From positions 3,224,001 to 3,288,000 of the forward strand of contig OY969087.1 of NCBI GenBank assembly GCA_963697525.1: 64,000 nt of DNA, given 5' to 3'. Below are positions 41,901 to 47,823 of this stretch, piece after piece. The number at the start of each line of letters is the position of its first letter. Within the stretch, counting starts at the first letter, position 1. The DNA comes from Bradymonas sp963697525. GTDB lineage: Bacteria > Myxococcota_A > Bradymonadia > Bradymonadales > Bradymonadaceae. A program made the translations under genes and the position numbers. The notes under the pieces were generated by a model, which was not told where the DNA came from, searched no databases, and saw only the letters and a list, made by a program, of their open reading frames with translations.

Positions 41901-42639
41901 CATCATCGGGCAGGGGCTGCGCGGCTACTACTCCAGCAGCCTCAAGAAGGGCCCGTGGGGGCTGCATCCGCGCAAGGACAAGCTCGACCTCGACCAGCAA
42001 CTGTTGTTCTGCAAGATCTACAAATACGCCGCCCGCACCGAGGCGCTGATCCCGGCGCCGGAGGTCTACCTCAAGCGCGATCAGGCGCTCGGCATTCGCA
42101 ACGCCAACGCCCCCACGCCGGCGGTGGTCATCGGCGCGGACATGATGCAGGGCAAAGGAGATCGCGAGCTGGCCTTCTTGGTGGGCAAGCAGTTGTGCTG
42201 GATGCGCCCGGAGCACTACATCGGGTCGGTGGGCTTCCCCACCGAAAACCTCAAGCTGCTGTTCATGGCCACCATGCACATCACCGACCCCAGCCTCGGT
42301 ATCGGCCAGCAACTGGGCGAGCAGGGGGCCAAGGTCATTCAGGAGCTGCAGAACATTCCGCCCCAGATGCTCACCCAGGTGCGCAAGTACATGAAGCAGT
42401 ATCTGGCGCAGGGTAAGAACCCGAACCTGTCGGCCTGGCTGACCCATGTCGAGAATACCTGCATCCGCATGGGCCTGGTGATGTGCGGCGACCTGCACGA
42501 GGCGGCGAGCTGCATCAAAAACGACACCAACCCGATCGGCAAAGCCACCGTCAAAGAGAAGATCCGCGAGATGGTCCTCTTCTCCATCAGCGACGAGTAC
42601 TTCGAGATTCGCCAGCGTCTGGGCCTGGCCATCGGCTGA
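29944..42639 (+). CDS. gltI: Giant GltI (AgmK)-like TPR scaffold protein, 4231 residues
   Basis: There is no signal peptide, so the protein is probably cytoplasmic. Residues about 1-245 are TPR. Residues about 250-500 are an extremely acidic segment containing three copies of NPGTMELDEAMLLDE and many FDLEEESDEE blocks. Residues about 510-1320 and 1440-3900 are a long series of TPR super-repeats of about 105 residues, with the recurring frame ALERLY...WEELLEVL...IYRDQLGD...AIEAYRxVLEIDP. A second Asp/Glu/Ser-rich break lies at about 1330-1435. The last 310 residues (from about 3920) are non-repetitive and include the QQLGEQGAKVIQELQ helix. Size, repeat type and place in the cluster match AgmK/GltI of Myxococcus. 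A clear terminator follows. Confidence 0.75.
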   Translation: MDRETQMQELLSRLAADPYDLGPVRELERLYEADIEDLIVGFHEQAEQADTPDVAARMLLEAGRLTAMKLGDLERALQYLSASLEWGEDTYVSIEAHLFNMALREQVEELLGFFTEALEHFDDTAYQSRLYMRMGTILGGLLGDMEEAGNAFVYALELDPSNVAARWAHQDLVRDQQDWAKLAELLYAEVESGGEPIDQARAAVDLGRVYRDQLGDADGAVQCFQIALEFDPDNADARGELGDEDVEAAAENPGTMELDEAMLLDEAPVEEAADNPGTMELDEAMLLDEAEVSDAPEVPANPGTMELDEAMLLDEESLDADGEGLAEVSGPPAMPPNDEFDLEEESVEDEEEADEDDAFDLEEESDEEEAQEADEDEAFDLEEVSDEEADEFDLEEESADEAPQADDEAFDLEEESDEEVAQEADEEEPDDEAFDLEEESDEEALDEEDADEADAEEELDLEEADEVDAEEELDLEGADEVDAQDDVLEAEAADEALDEGSEITWRDRFDSLLADARLAGDGEEALTLLARAARIESRHHEGDDDALSLWDAAVELGVGGDFFRRTSYLWQEKSFWQQVFDRVEDDALKARIAFFEIGEQEQAREHAEAAGDDEILSALDDLEAATDNWRKFQRSLEQRHAELEGDEKAHRVYWHMANMAVALDDLDKQIDALRRLDRQVDDPLVSNRLKVLYKRAEKWPMYVDLVKKEVEALPEERALDKIDLLHEAIRVYRDEMNHDMMVVNTYKEILDIDPENLEAIDALIEMYDKMNRASELINMLQEKAELVRSDDAKVEIHEQIAQLFLEKFRNQAEAIKSYEAILELRPHHAGAITFLKEMYEKRRDWEKLIEVHKQEIETFETDAEKAEGFKEVAQLATDRLRNPEVATELWLEVRQFAPDDPSALDALETLYEKSRDYEKLAEILETKGEQLEAGDEKMKLFQKLGMLYSDRLEDSERAIAAWRSALDLDPEDLKARKALERLYIDNRDWDALEAFYAESDAHQDLVRVLETLAGTIKEDDIKIELLLRAARIWREVLEDTGRAERDLERALGIDERNEQAAQQLEPIAREKQDYERLKECYQIILEHRDEPEERREYQLKLAELHADQLDDPAGAFRWYAEAFHDDPSATDVIEALERAAANAGVFTDLADAYRTALEDEHDLETRQRLRQRLGTVLSEQLEQLDEALAQFDAVLDEEEDNLEALASMESIYRRSERWDELMSVYRRRLDLTEVVADQVQILQGMAQIAEVQADDVATAIARLREALELDEDNEITLGELHRLYAAEEAHADLAEIIRREIALIETRAEQRQAVRPGVLSVDTFLNGGQPVAVDADAEVVPADEHFGADEVSSADEDADEPGLEEVSSQALADGGSESSLVEQSVDEFAEEVFDEPAGEDVSESSLIEEASEAALDMLSEAEQELSEASEAVAGQAQATYTEDEIERLVGLRFELGVVCKLYLSEDEEAVESLEFVLLWRPLHHEARDAVESYLDDAQFRESVAHSLTPVFALQGQWNRLIDVLHIQVDTAEEDAQKVELLERIGRTQIEELGYHAEAFDTYAKLLRLQPENETARVQLRRVAGPIGRWQELIDLFEELLPEIGDDELRIAYLFALGEMYHEHLGDTDTAQGLYHQVLEVRPDSARALQELEGVYADTEQWNELLDVYQRELELADTEEESEALQFKIAVLWERLLDDAQQAIAVLTQMLEDRPDNVRAVRMLGDLYRGQQMWQELADNIRRELELVDEDEENDVKTRLAAVHEHHLMEFDRAVDLYEEVLDDEPTNPAALEALEQMMDKEQAPSGRASRILEPLYIERDDFEKLIHALEVQVDASEDPDERVELRHRIAALHEERAHRAQDAFETYGKALRDRVDDEQTLDNLYRLAEQLGNWQELASHFEAEADFQADPDVKRDLLWRAARVCIEQLDELEQATYLLRRVQELFPNDLETVEALEELYRQIQNFSELVDVLVTKAELVEAEQDKKNLLYQAGTTFEDVLEQPEDAVGVYRRVLEVDDADAHAIDRLEVIFTNLERWQELLEIYQRKLELADNDEARKDLLYAMGPIYREHLDAPFEAIENYRRILEIDTDELAALEKLDTLYGETEQWNELLETLEQEIELVAMVEDKLDLRYRVGRLWETELGDVLRAVEVYRGILADDSRHEATTEALEGLITRGEYEVEAAEVLQPIYEAADEWQKLVRVYKLLIEASHDPERKLELYREVARIYEENLDNPQDAFETYVEALGVDAARTDVLEHLERLAAGLDVWEVLIDRLDDTLAETTDFEAVSELNLRIARIYEEELQHAEAAIERFNRVLESEPDSEKAILALDRLYQREGQWENLAEILQTRIYNTSEPDQALELRLRLGMLHQEALEQPDEAIEVYQTVLMDNPDNPQAIQSLEQMFMAGQAVQKIADILEPYYLEKGQHEKLVEIYLQRLELLDDHFERYELLMQVARIFLHELQDETRALQAYGSALFEKPDDAEVLERIEELAESTGAWGDAAGFYVDALERDDLVEEDALTLWFNLARVLDAKLGQIEEAEGAYLQALEIDPGEPRALEALDRIYEQQARWQDLADILQRRIQGLYDEEQIIELSFRLAQIFQHNLDEAQRAVDTYRNVLDIRPMHEDSLRQLEHIHLERQEWDELFDVLRRRAENTHEPEVKIELFARMANLAEEMLERPLDAIDLWNEVLKLEPTDRDALGELQRLYLDQERWDDLVNVLQQEVDLTQDPRERLELYDSLGTIWQDKLDNELQALDCWQSVLGIDPAHLGALEALRDIYTRQGDYAQLAGIVARLIEHEGVESERKLALWIELGEIYGDMLMQPHDAIEAWKNVMAIDPGNELALENLERLYLQESMWQEAAQVLEVKVDRLDDDIDRIELLTQIADIWENKLFEPNAAVSFYEQILEIDPTHMPASRALESIYTEQATPEAYQSLVELYLTRAEVVGDDPFERVETLRAAARVFEQYLGQPESALLVQLSAFGPETLTDEQLNHDLERLADQTGLWDELVGRATDVLSELDDGLDAADLHRRVGHWYADKLDQPDDAVYHLRRALGIEPDNVDILQRLEPLYRGLAAWPELADVIHRRIDLTNTPDERIELWRRLGELYEMQMAEIDEAIEAYRQILMLDETDILAMECLERIFEAYDRWEDLIDILRQKSEATYDPDAIVGIKVQIAQIFEQHLQDAHSAIDAYREVLTVDQTHADSLQALERLYLHTEQWNELLDVYEQRLGLTHEPDDQVAIYGKMAAVYEDQFEDPESAIEAYNNILMVDPASEAAIQNLERLYRNLERWFDLVDVLQRHVEVADSDAVRVELLNELARVRRDQVQDPHAAVEAFMQSVELDARQPNAYLELATLQEMTDNYEPAVDSYGRLVDLLDDNDERAEIYTRMGEILEHQLLDDERAEDAYLRTLELAPGHPEAIDALRRVYERKGDWQPLIRALKQAEDASRDLDQKAEYLAEIGKLYEDKIDDRVSALNYYEAALENNARNVAAAEPLIAMYMREQRWERAVPLLELVIEEYKKSDAESEKLHGLHLQAGQTFHRLEQRDKALEHYREAYEYDSNDYETLKGLGHLLFDNEDFEKAATVFENLEFQHLDKLATDEMVTLYERSGRIRRRFGENRRAIEYFIKALEIDGHNRPVLEALIELYEEQENWEQVVEYSRRMLETEQESAARFALLTRMGDLLAKKVGDRNRAVAVYLEALDIEPESMSVLRKLLDLYTKTKQWVEAVEILQRLIEGETDAGRAAKYNYTVGVIFRDEIGDPIEGVNYFDAALDADVKMLKAFEAIDRIMTEAKEWKELERAYRRMLRRVAENDDGSMENIKVLLWTNLGEIYRSRLGHVKSAIGAYEAAVGLNPNDQKLRLILAELYEKKAGDPEGAINQHKELIKLDPFRIESYRALFKAYIQKKQYDRAWCMSATLSFLQSANEQEEKFYRQYLGQNLPAAKGQFKQELYRLLYHPEQEMLMSFIMSIIGQGLRGYYSSSLKKGPWGLHPRKDKLDLDQQLLFCKIYKYAARTEALIPAPEVYLKRDQALGIRNANAPTPAVVIGADMMQGKGDRELAFLVGKQLCWMRPEHYIGSVGFPTENLKLLFMATMHITDPSLGIGQQLGEQGAKVIQELQNIPPQMLTQVRKYMKQYLAQGKNPNLSAWLTHVENTCIRMGLVMCGDLHEAASCIKNDTNPIGKATVKEKIREMVLFSISDEYFEIRQRLGLAIG

Positions 42640-42670
42640 GCATTGGCGAGCTGATTCGAGGGCAATCAAA

Positions 42671-42705
42671 CGCAAAAGGGCGTCCCGACGGGGCGCCTTT
42701 TTGCG
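42671..42705 (+). terminator. Rho-independent terminator after the gltI-like gene
   Basis: cgcaaaagggcgtccc pairs with gggcgccttttttgcg-like sequence around GAC, ending in a T-run, 32 nt past the stop. Confidence 0.75.
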
Positions 42706-42731
42706 TCACCTTATATTCGTGAGCCCGACTC

Positions 42732-43595
42732 ATGCTCATCGTCTGTCCGACACCCATTGGAAACCTCGACGACACCACGCCTCGCCAACGAGACGCCCTC
42801 GCCGGCGCCGACGTCATCGCCTGCGAGGACTCCCGGCGCACCGGCAAGTTGCTCGAGCTTCTGGGGATTCCCAGGACCGACGGCAAGCCCCGGCTGGTCA
42901 GCTATCACGAGCACAACGAGGAAGCGCGTACCCGGCAACTGTTGGCCGAGCTTGGCGATGGCAAACGGGTGGTGCTCGTGTCGGATGCGGGCACGCCGAC
43001 CATCTCGGATCCCGGCTATCGGCTGGTGCACGCCGCCGCCGACGCCGGCATCGAGGTGGTGGCCTTGCCCGGGCCGGTCGCCGCGACCGTGGCCTTGAGC
43101 GCCTCCGGGCTGCCCACCAACCGCTTTTTCTTCGAGGGCTTTCTTCCCAACAAAACCAAGGCGCGCCAAGAGCGCCTGCAGGTGCTACGTGAGCTGGGCG
43201 TGACCGTGGTGCTGTACGAGTCGCCCTATCGCGTCGTCGAGCTCCTCGAGGACGTGGAGGCGGTCTTCGGGGCGGGCCACGAGGTATGCGCGGCGCGCGA
43301 GTTGACCAAGATGCACGAGGAGTATCTTCGCGGCGCCTGCAGGGCGGTGCGCACCGAGCTCGCCGGCCGCGAGATCCACGGCGAATTCGTGGTGCTTCTC
43401 GCGCCGTTCAGCGCCGAGGAGGACGGCGAGGACATCGACGCGCAGATCGACGCCAAGATCGCCGAATTGCTCGACCAGGGGATGCGCCCACGGGGGATCA
43501 AAGAGGTCGTCTCGGAGCTATTCGCCGTGCGAAAGTCCGAGCTCTACGAGCGCATCGAAAAGGTGAAGAAGGTGAAGAGGGGAGACAACGGGTAG
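42732..43595 (+). CDS. rsmI: 16S rRNA (cytidine1402-2'-O)-methyltransferase RsmI
   Basis: 287 residues. The tetrapyrrole-methylase-type fold is recognised by PTPIGNLDDTTPR, ACEDSRRTGKLL, SYHEHNE, VSDAGTPTISDPG, LPGPVAATVALSASGLPTNRFFFEGFLP and the YESPYRV motif. It methylates C1402 of 16S rRNA using SAM. There is a C-terminal helical extension of about 60 residues. It stands alone between the giant TPR gene and a convergent beta-barrel gene. Its stop codon lies within a perfect 17-bp hairpin. Confidence 0.95.
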   Translation: MLIVCPTPIGNLDDTTPRQRDALAGADVIACEDSRRTGKLLELLGIPRTDGKPRLVSYHEHNEEARTRQLLAELGDGKRVVLVSDAGTPTISDPGYRLVHAAADAGIEVVALPGPVAATVALSASGLPTNRFFFEGFLPNKTKARQERLQVLRELGVTVVLYESPYRVVELLEDVEAVFGAGHEVCAARELTKMHEEYLRGACRAVRTELAGREIHGEFVVLLAPFSAEEDGEDIDAQIDAKIAELLDQGMRPRGIKEVVSELFAVRKSELYERIEKVKKVKRGDNG

Positions 43596-43622
43596 CGAAG
43601 CGGCTCTTCGCTACCCGTTGTC
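43584..43622. terminator. Perfect 17-bp hairpin overlapping the rsmI stop
   Basis: gacaacgggtagcgaag and cttcgctacccgttgtc pair perfectly around a 5-nt loop. The rsmI TAG lies inside the left arm, and the convergent outer-membrane gene ends 9 nt further on. No T-tract. Confidence 0.6.
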
Positions 43623-43630
43623 CGTCTCGC

Positions 43631-45223
43631 TCAGAACTGCAGGGCCGCGTTGATGATGAACGACCACTGGTTGTCTTTCTGAATGCGGAAGCGGTTGCCC
43701 GACGAATCGTAGGTGGGGTTGTACACCGGGTTGCGCTCGTATTGGGCGTCCGGGCCGGTCAGGTCGACGGTGTTGTCGGCGGTCGCCTCCTGGGAGTTGG
43801 CGATGTCGCGGCCGGTGCGCGCGTTGGTCAAAAAGTGCTCCTGGCGGTGCTTGAGTTTGACCTTGGCGTTGAGCTGGAAGTACTTCGACGGCTGCAAATA
43901 AAAGCCGAGCTGGCCGGCGAAGGTCCCGTAGTCCTCCACGGTCATGATGCCGTTGGTGCTAAACGGGATGGTCTTTTGCTGCTGGTCGTTGAGCGTGGTC
44001 AGGTCGTAGACCGGCTTGGGGTCGGCGTTGGACGGCTGCTGAACGATCCAGGCGCAGGCGACGTCATTGGGGTTGGTCAACTGGCCCTGAGTATCGAATT
44101 TGGGCAACACCTGGCTGACGGTCTTGTTGTTGCACTGGCTGTTGACCATGTGGTCGTACAGCGGGGTGTAGTCGCGGCCCTCGCTGACGTAGCCCATGGT
44201 AAAGCGAAGATCGATGGCGTAGCGCTCCCCGGTCTTGTCGTTCTGGTAGGGGATGAACTCGCTGCCGATGGTGACCTCACCGCGCATCGGCGGGTTGACG
44301 AACACCTGGCCTTGGTTCTGCGGGTCGGCCTGGCGGATGGGCGAGTCGCTGGCGGCGATCGGCAGGAAGTATTCCAGGCCGAAGTAGGGGTTGACCCAGT
44401 CGAATTGCTTCGAGGAGGCCAGCTTCCAGTGCAGGATGTGCTCGCCCAGGCCCACGTCGGTGTCGTTGGCCTCTTTGATGGGCGCGATCGGCATGGTGTA
44501 CTCCATGCCCACCAACAGGGTGGCCTTGGTGTCGTCGCGCTCGTCGTTGAACGGCGCCCAGAACAGGCCCACCGAGGGATCGGCGAAGCCGGAACGCTCG
44601 ATATACCGGTAGTCCTTACTCAGGTCGAAGAACCGGTACATGTTGAATTCGTCGAACTTCTGGACGGTCTGCTGGTAACTATCCTGCGGAGAGAAGACGT
44701 CCTGGGCGCGCTGCTGGACGCGAGCGTTGGACGGATCCACCGAGGAGTTGTCGGCGTTGACCTGCTGATCGGCGATGCTCGACTCGTTGTCGTACTTGAG
44801 GCCCGAGGAGCTGCTGATGACGTAGGGCACCTTGATGCGCAGCTCGAGATCCTTGTACAGCCCGGCGCGCAGCGTCAGATTGATGCGGCTCTGGGTGTAT
44901 TTGTAGGCCATCTCGCGGTTGTACACGATCGAGGGATCGCTACAGCGGCCCGGATCGACGACCACGCGCGGGTTGTTGGCGACGTTATCGGACTCGTTGG
45001 GCACGCAAGGGGCCTCGCGCGCGATTTGAGCGGTGGCGATGTCGAAGCGAAAGGAGGGCTCGATATTGAAATCGAACGGATCGTAGGTGCTCTCCTTAAA
45101 ATCGTCGAAGTCGTCTGCCGCGTCGAGCAGGTCGGTATATTCTGCCGCCCGGGCCACCGTCGAGATAAGCAGTAAGCTGACAGTGGTGGCGCAGAAGGCC
45201 GAGGCAACAACATGACTACGCAT
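43631..45223 (-). CDS. Putative outer-membrane beta-barrel protein
   Basis: 530 residues from ATG 45223 (SD AGGAG); the upstream open frame to 45277 is not used. A signal peptide ends STVARA. The mature protein has alternating hydrophobic strands, aromatic girdle residues and a terminal WSFIINAALQF, a canonical beta-signal for outer-membrane insertion. The middle contains many Asp/Asn/Ser/Gln-rich loops (SSGLKYDNESSIADQQ). It is predicted to be a porin-like or large surface-loop barrel. No family is recognised, and a role as outer-membrane partner of the Glt-like complex is only a guess from proximity. A 14-bp palindrome lies about 100 nt upstream. Confidence 0.7.
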   Translation of the reverse strand: MRSHVVASAFCATTVSLLLISTVARAAEYTDLLDAADDFDDFKESTYDPFDFNIEPSFRFDIATAQIAREAPCVPNESDNVANNPRVVVDPGRCSDPSIVYNREMAYKYTQSRINLTLRAGLYKDLELRIKVPYVISSSSGLKYDNESSIADQQVNADNSSVDPSNARVQQRAQDVFSPQDSYQQTVQKFDEFNMYRFFDLSKDYRYIERSGFADPSVGLFWAPFNDERDDTKATLLVGMEYTMPIAPIKEANDTDVGLGEHILHWKLASSKQFDWVNPYFGLEYFLPIAASDSPIRQADPQNQGQVFVNPPMRGEVTIGSEFIPYQNDKTGERYAIDLRFTMGYVSEGRDYTPLYDHMVNSQCNNKTVSQVLPKFDTQGQLTNPNDVACAWIVQQPSNADPKPVYDLTTLNDQQQKTIPFSTNGIMTVEDYGTFAGQLGFYLQPSKYFQLNAKVKLKHRQEHFLTNARTGRDIANSQEATADNTVDLTGPDAQYERNPVYNPTYDSSGNRFRIQKDNQWSFIINAALQF

Positions 45224-45715
45224 AAAACATCTCCTGACAGGCGCGTGTGCTACATTCAAAAAAACTTTGAAAGGCACCCCGGATCATCAACGTAAAGAGA
45301 CCCCGGAAGTGCTATCAGCCACCCTATAGGGTGTCAAGTTTAGGGGGAAGTGACGCGCGACGCAAAGATTCTGCGCGATCAGCCTTGCATTCTGGGCGCA
45401 ACGATGATCATATGCGCCCCGAACGGTCATGTTGGGCCCCGCCTGGCCACGCCTGCCGGCGGTCGGTGAGGGGTTCGAGAAAAAAGTTTGCGCCCCCGTA
45501 ATCTGTCGGCCAAAATGTTGACAGTATGAGGGTTGGTGTGGTTCAATGATCGAGTGAGGAAACACCTCCAGTTCTGATGCTGCAAGCCGGGTTGTATCAC
45601 CGACGCCACGTCATGATCGTGTGCTGTGCGGGATTGCGTGTCTCTTAGAGACCGAAGGGCCAGCATCGAGCAAAATCGTCCTTTCCCCCTACTTTAGCGC
45701 CGTCGTCAACGCTGT
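45224..45715. other. Long divergent intergenic region
   Basis: About 490 nt between the beta-barrel gene (minus) and the HTH membrane gene (plus). It contains the palindrome at 45320-45333 and a TTGACA hexamer at 45518. Short open frames here look like chance. No RNA gene was recognised. Confidence 0.5.
45320..45333. promoter_or_regulatory. 14-bp perfect palindrome, candidate operator
   Basis: CACCCTATAGGGTG, perfectly self-complementary, sits about 97 nt upstream of the beta-barrel start codon and could be a dimeric regulator site for either divergent gene. Confidence 0.3.
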
Positions 45716-46321
45716 ATGAGCCGCGAAGTTGTCAAGAAGTCACCAGGAGCCCTTCTCAAGGACGCCCGCAATGCTCTGGGGCTGAGCCTCCAGGACGTGG
45801 CCGCCATGACGCGCATCCCGCGCACCATGCTCAGCCATCTGGAAGCCAACCGCTACGACGAGTATAGCGCCGACGTATTCGTGCGCGGTCACCTGCGCAG
45901 CTACGCCCGCGAACTCAAGCTCGACCCGGAGACGATCATCCAGGCGTTCGATCGCCACACCGGTCGTCGCCCAGAGCCGATCGCCGAGGTGCCCGAGCGG
46001 CGCATGGCGGCGCGCAAGTCGATCTCCAAGGCCAAGAAGCGAGCCAAAAAGCAGGTCGCCGGCTTCGGATCGCAGATGACCGGATGGACGCGCGGCGTGC
46101 GCGCCTCCCACGTGGTCGCCGTGGGCCTGGTGCTCGTCTTCCTGTTCATCGTGGTCAACTTCTTGACCGGGAGCCGCGCCACCGCCAAAGATTCGGCCCA
46201 TTTCCCCACCGCCAGCGAGCAGCAGTGGGAGGTCGAGCAGGCCGCGCAGGAGACGCGGTGGGCGCTCGAGCAGCCGGCCGACAAGGGCGACGAGACCGCG
46301 AGCGATTCCTCGGGTCACTAG
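45716..46321 (+). CDS. RodZ-like HTH/single-TM protein
   Basis: 201 residues. The N-terminal Cro/C1-type HTH (GALLKDARNALGLSLQDVAAMTRIPRTMLSHLEANRYDEYSAD region) is followed by FVRGHLRSYARELKLDPE, the sequence typical of RodZ. A basic linker (ARKSISKAKKRAKKQ) leads to one TM helix (about 140-158, VVAVGLVLVFLFIVVNFL). Only about 45 residues follow, so the beta-rich periplasmic domain of RodZ is missing. RodZ bridges MreB to the membrane; a shape-related or regulatory role is inferred. It ends in a rho-independent terminator. Confidence 0.8.
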   Translation: MSREVVKKSPGALLKDARNALGLSLQDVAAMTRIPRTMLSHLEANRYDEYSADVFVRGHLRSYARELKLDPETIIQAFDRHTGRRPEPIAEVPERRMAARKSISKAKKRAKKQVAGFGSQMTGWTRGVRASHVVAVGLVLVFLFIVVNFLTGSRATAKDSAHFPTASEQQWEVEQAAQETRWALEQPADKGDETASDSSGH

Positions 46322-46348
46322 GACGTTAGCCTCGACGACGAGATTTGG

Positions 46349-46386
46349 AAGCTGGCTGTCGCTGATCCGACTGCCAGCTTTTTTTT
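46349..46386 (+). terminator. Rho-independent terminator after the RodZ-like gene
   Basis: aagctggc pairs with gccagctt around a 16-nt loop, followed by a run of Ts. It starts 28 nt after the stop. Confidence 0.8.
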
Positions 46387-46423
46387 CGGCATGCGTCGCA
46401 CGCCGCCACCCTGTGGGTCTGCC

Positions 46424-47815
46424 ATGAAACGCGAGTCGAATAAGGTTTTGACCACCTCCGTGGCCAAGCTGCTCAGGCGCAACGCCACCCCGCAGCTCGC
46501 CAAGATCATCGCGCGCACCCATCCCGCTGACCTCGCCTACACATTCAGCTCGCTGACCCCCGAGCAGCGCCACGCGTTTTTCGTGGTGGTCGAAAAGACC
46601 GATCGCGAGCGTGCCGCGGAGGTGTTGAGCGAACTCGAGCCCAATATCCTGGTGCCGTTTCTCGAACAGATCGACGATCGCAAGTTGGTCGACATCCTGG
46701 AGTTCATGCCCTCGGACGACACCGCCGATACCCTCGATCTGGTGCGCGACGAGGAGCGCCGCGACAAGCTCGTGGCGATGATGCGCAAGGAAGATCAGGC
46801 CGAGACCGAGTCGCTGTTGGCCTTCGACCCGGAGTCGGCCGGCGGGCTGATGTCGACCGACTATTTTGCCCTCGAGCAGCACACCACCGCCCAGGAGGCG
46901 CTCGAGCAGTTGCAGAAGGAGGCCGGCGAGGCCGAGGTCGTGTTCTACCTGTACGTGGTCAACGAGCACGACACTCTGGTGGGCGTGGCCACGCTGCGCG
47001 AGTTGGTGCGCGCCGAGCGCGACAAGCCGCTCAAGGAGTTCATGATCCCCGACGTCATCCGCGTGCGCGTGGACACCGATCAGGAAGAGGTCGCCCGGCT
47101 GATCGCGCGCTACAACCTGGTGGCGCTGCCGGTGGTCGACGACAACAACCGGCTGGTGGGGATCGTGACCGTCGACGACATCATCGACGTCATTCGATCG
47201 GAGGCCACCGAGGACATGCTGTTGATGGCCGGTGCCGGCCAGGAGGACGTCGGCCGGTACAACTCGGTGATGTTCAGCTTCCGCGCGCGCTGGCCGTGGC
47301 TGCTCCCGAGTTTTCTGGGCGGCGTCTTCGCCATGTTCGTGGTGTACAACTACTCGGGCTCGCTGCTCGCGATGATCCCGCTGGCGGCGTTCATCCCGGT
47401 GATGATCGGCATGGCCGGCAATATCGGCACCCAGTCCTCGGCGATCGTCACTCGCGGGTTGAGCCTGGGCAAATACGACTTCGTCGAGCTGGGGCGCGTC
47501 GTGCTCAAGGAGCTCGTCGTCGGCGCGCTGCTGGGCATCTCCTACGGCATCTTCATCGGCGCCATCGCCGGGGCGCTTTTCTGGAAGCAACACGGCTTCC
47601 CGCAGACCTCCCCGTGGCTATTCGCCGCGACGATGGGCACCGCCATGGTCGCGGCCATGGCCGTGGCCGCCATCCTGGGCTCGCTGGTGCCCATCTTGTT
47701 CAAGAAGGGAAACCTCGACCCGGCCACCGGCAGCGGACCGCTGGTGATCACGGTGATCGACGTGTTGGGGGTGTGGATCTTCTTCGTGATCTCGGTGGCG
47801 ATGCTGGGGCTTTGA
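46424..47815 (+). CDS. mgtE: Magnesium transporter MgtE
   Basis: 463 residues from ATG 46424; an upstream in-frame ATG at 46391 is possible but would encode an unusual Pro/Cys-rich extension. Domains run in the usual order: the cytoplasmic N domain (RTHPADLAYTFSSL, EFMPSDDTADTL), two CBS domains (about 120-250, with FDPESAGGLMSTDYFAL and LPVVDDNNRLVGIVTVDDII), a plug helix, then five TM helices including PVMIGMAGNIGTQSSAIVTRG, the selectivity region. MgtE is a Mg2+-gated inner-membrane channel whose CBS domains sense cytoplasmic Mg2+. Confidence 0.95.
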   Translation: MKRESNKVLTTSVAKLLRRNATPQLAKIIARTHPADLAYTFSSLTPEQRHAFFVVVEKTDRERAAEVLSELEPNILVPFLEQIDDRKLVDILEFMPSDDTADTLDLVRDEERRDKLVAMMRKEDQAETESLLAFDPESAGGLMSTDYFALEQHTTAQEALEQLQKEAGEAEVVFYLYVVNEHDTLVGVATLRELVRAERDKPLKEFMIPDVIRVRVDTDQEEVARLIARYNLVALPVVDDNNRLVGIVTVDDIIDVIRSEATEDMLLMAGAGQEDVGRYNSVMFSFRARWPWLLPSFLGGVFAMFVVYNYSGSLLAMIPLAAFIPVMIGMAGNIGTQSSAIVTRGLSLGKYDFVELGRVVLKELVVGALLGISYGIFIGAIAGALFWKQHGFPQTSPWLFAATMGTAMVAAMAVAAILGSLVPILFKKGNLDPATGSGPLVITVIDVLGVWIFFVISVAMLGL

Positions 47816-47823
47816 GCCGCGCT

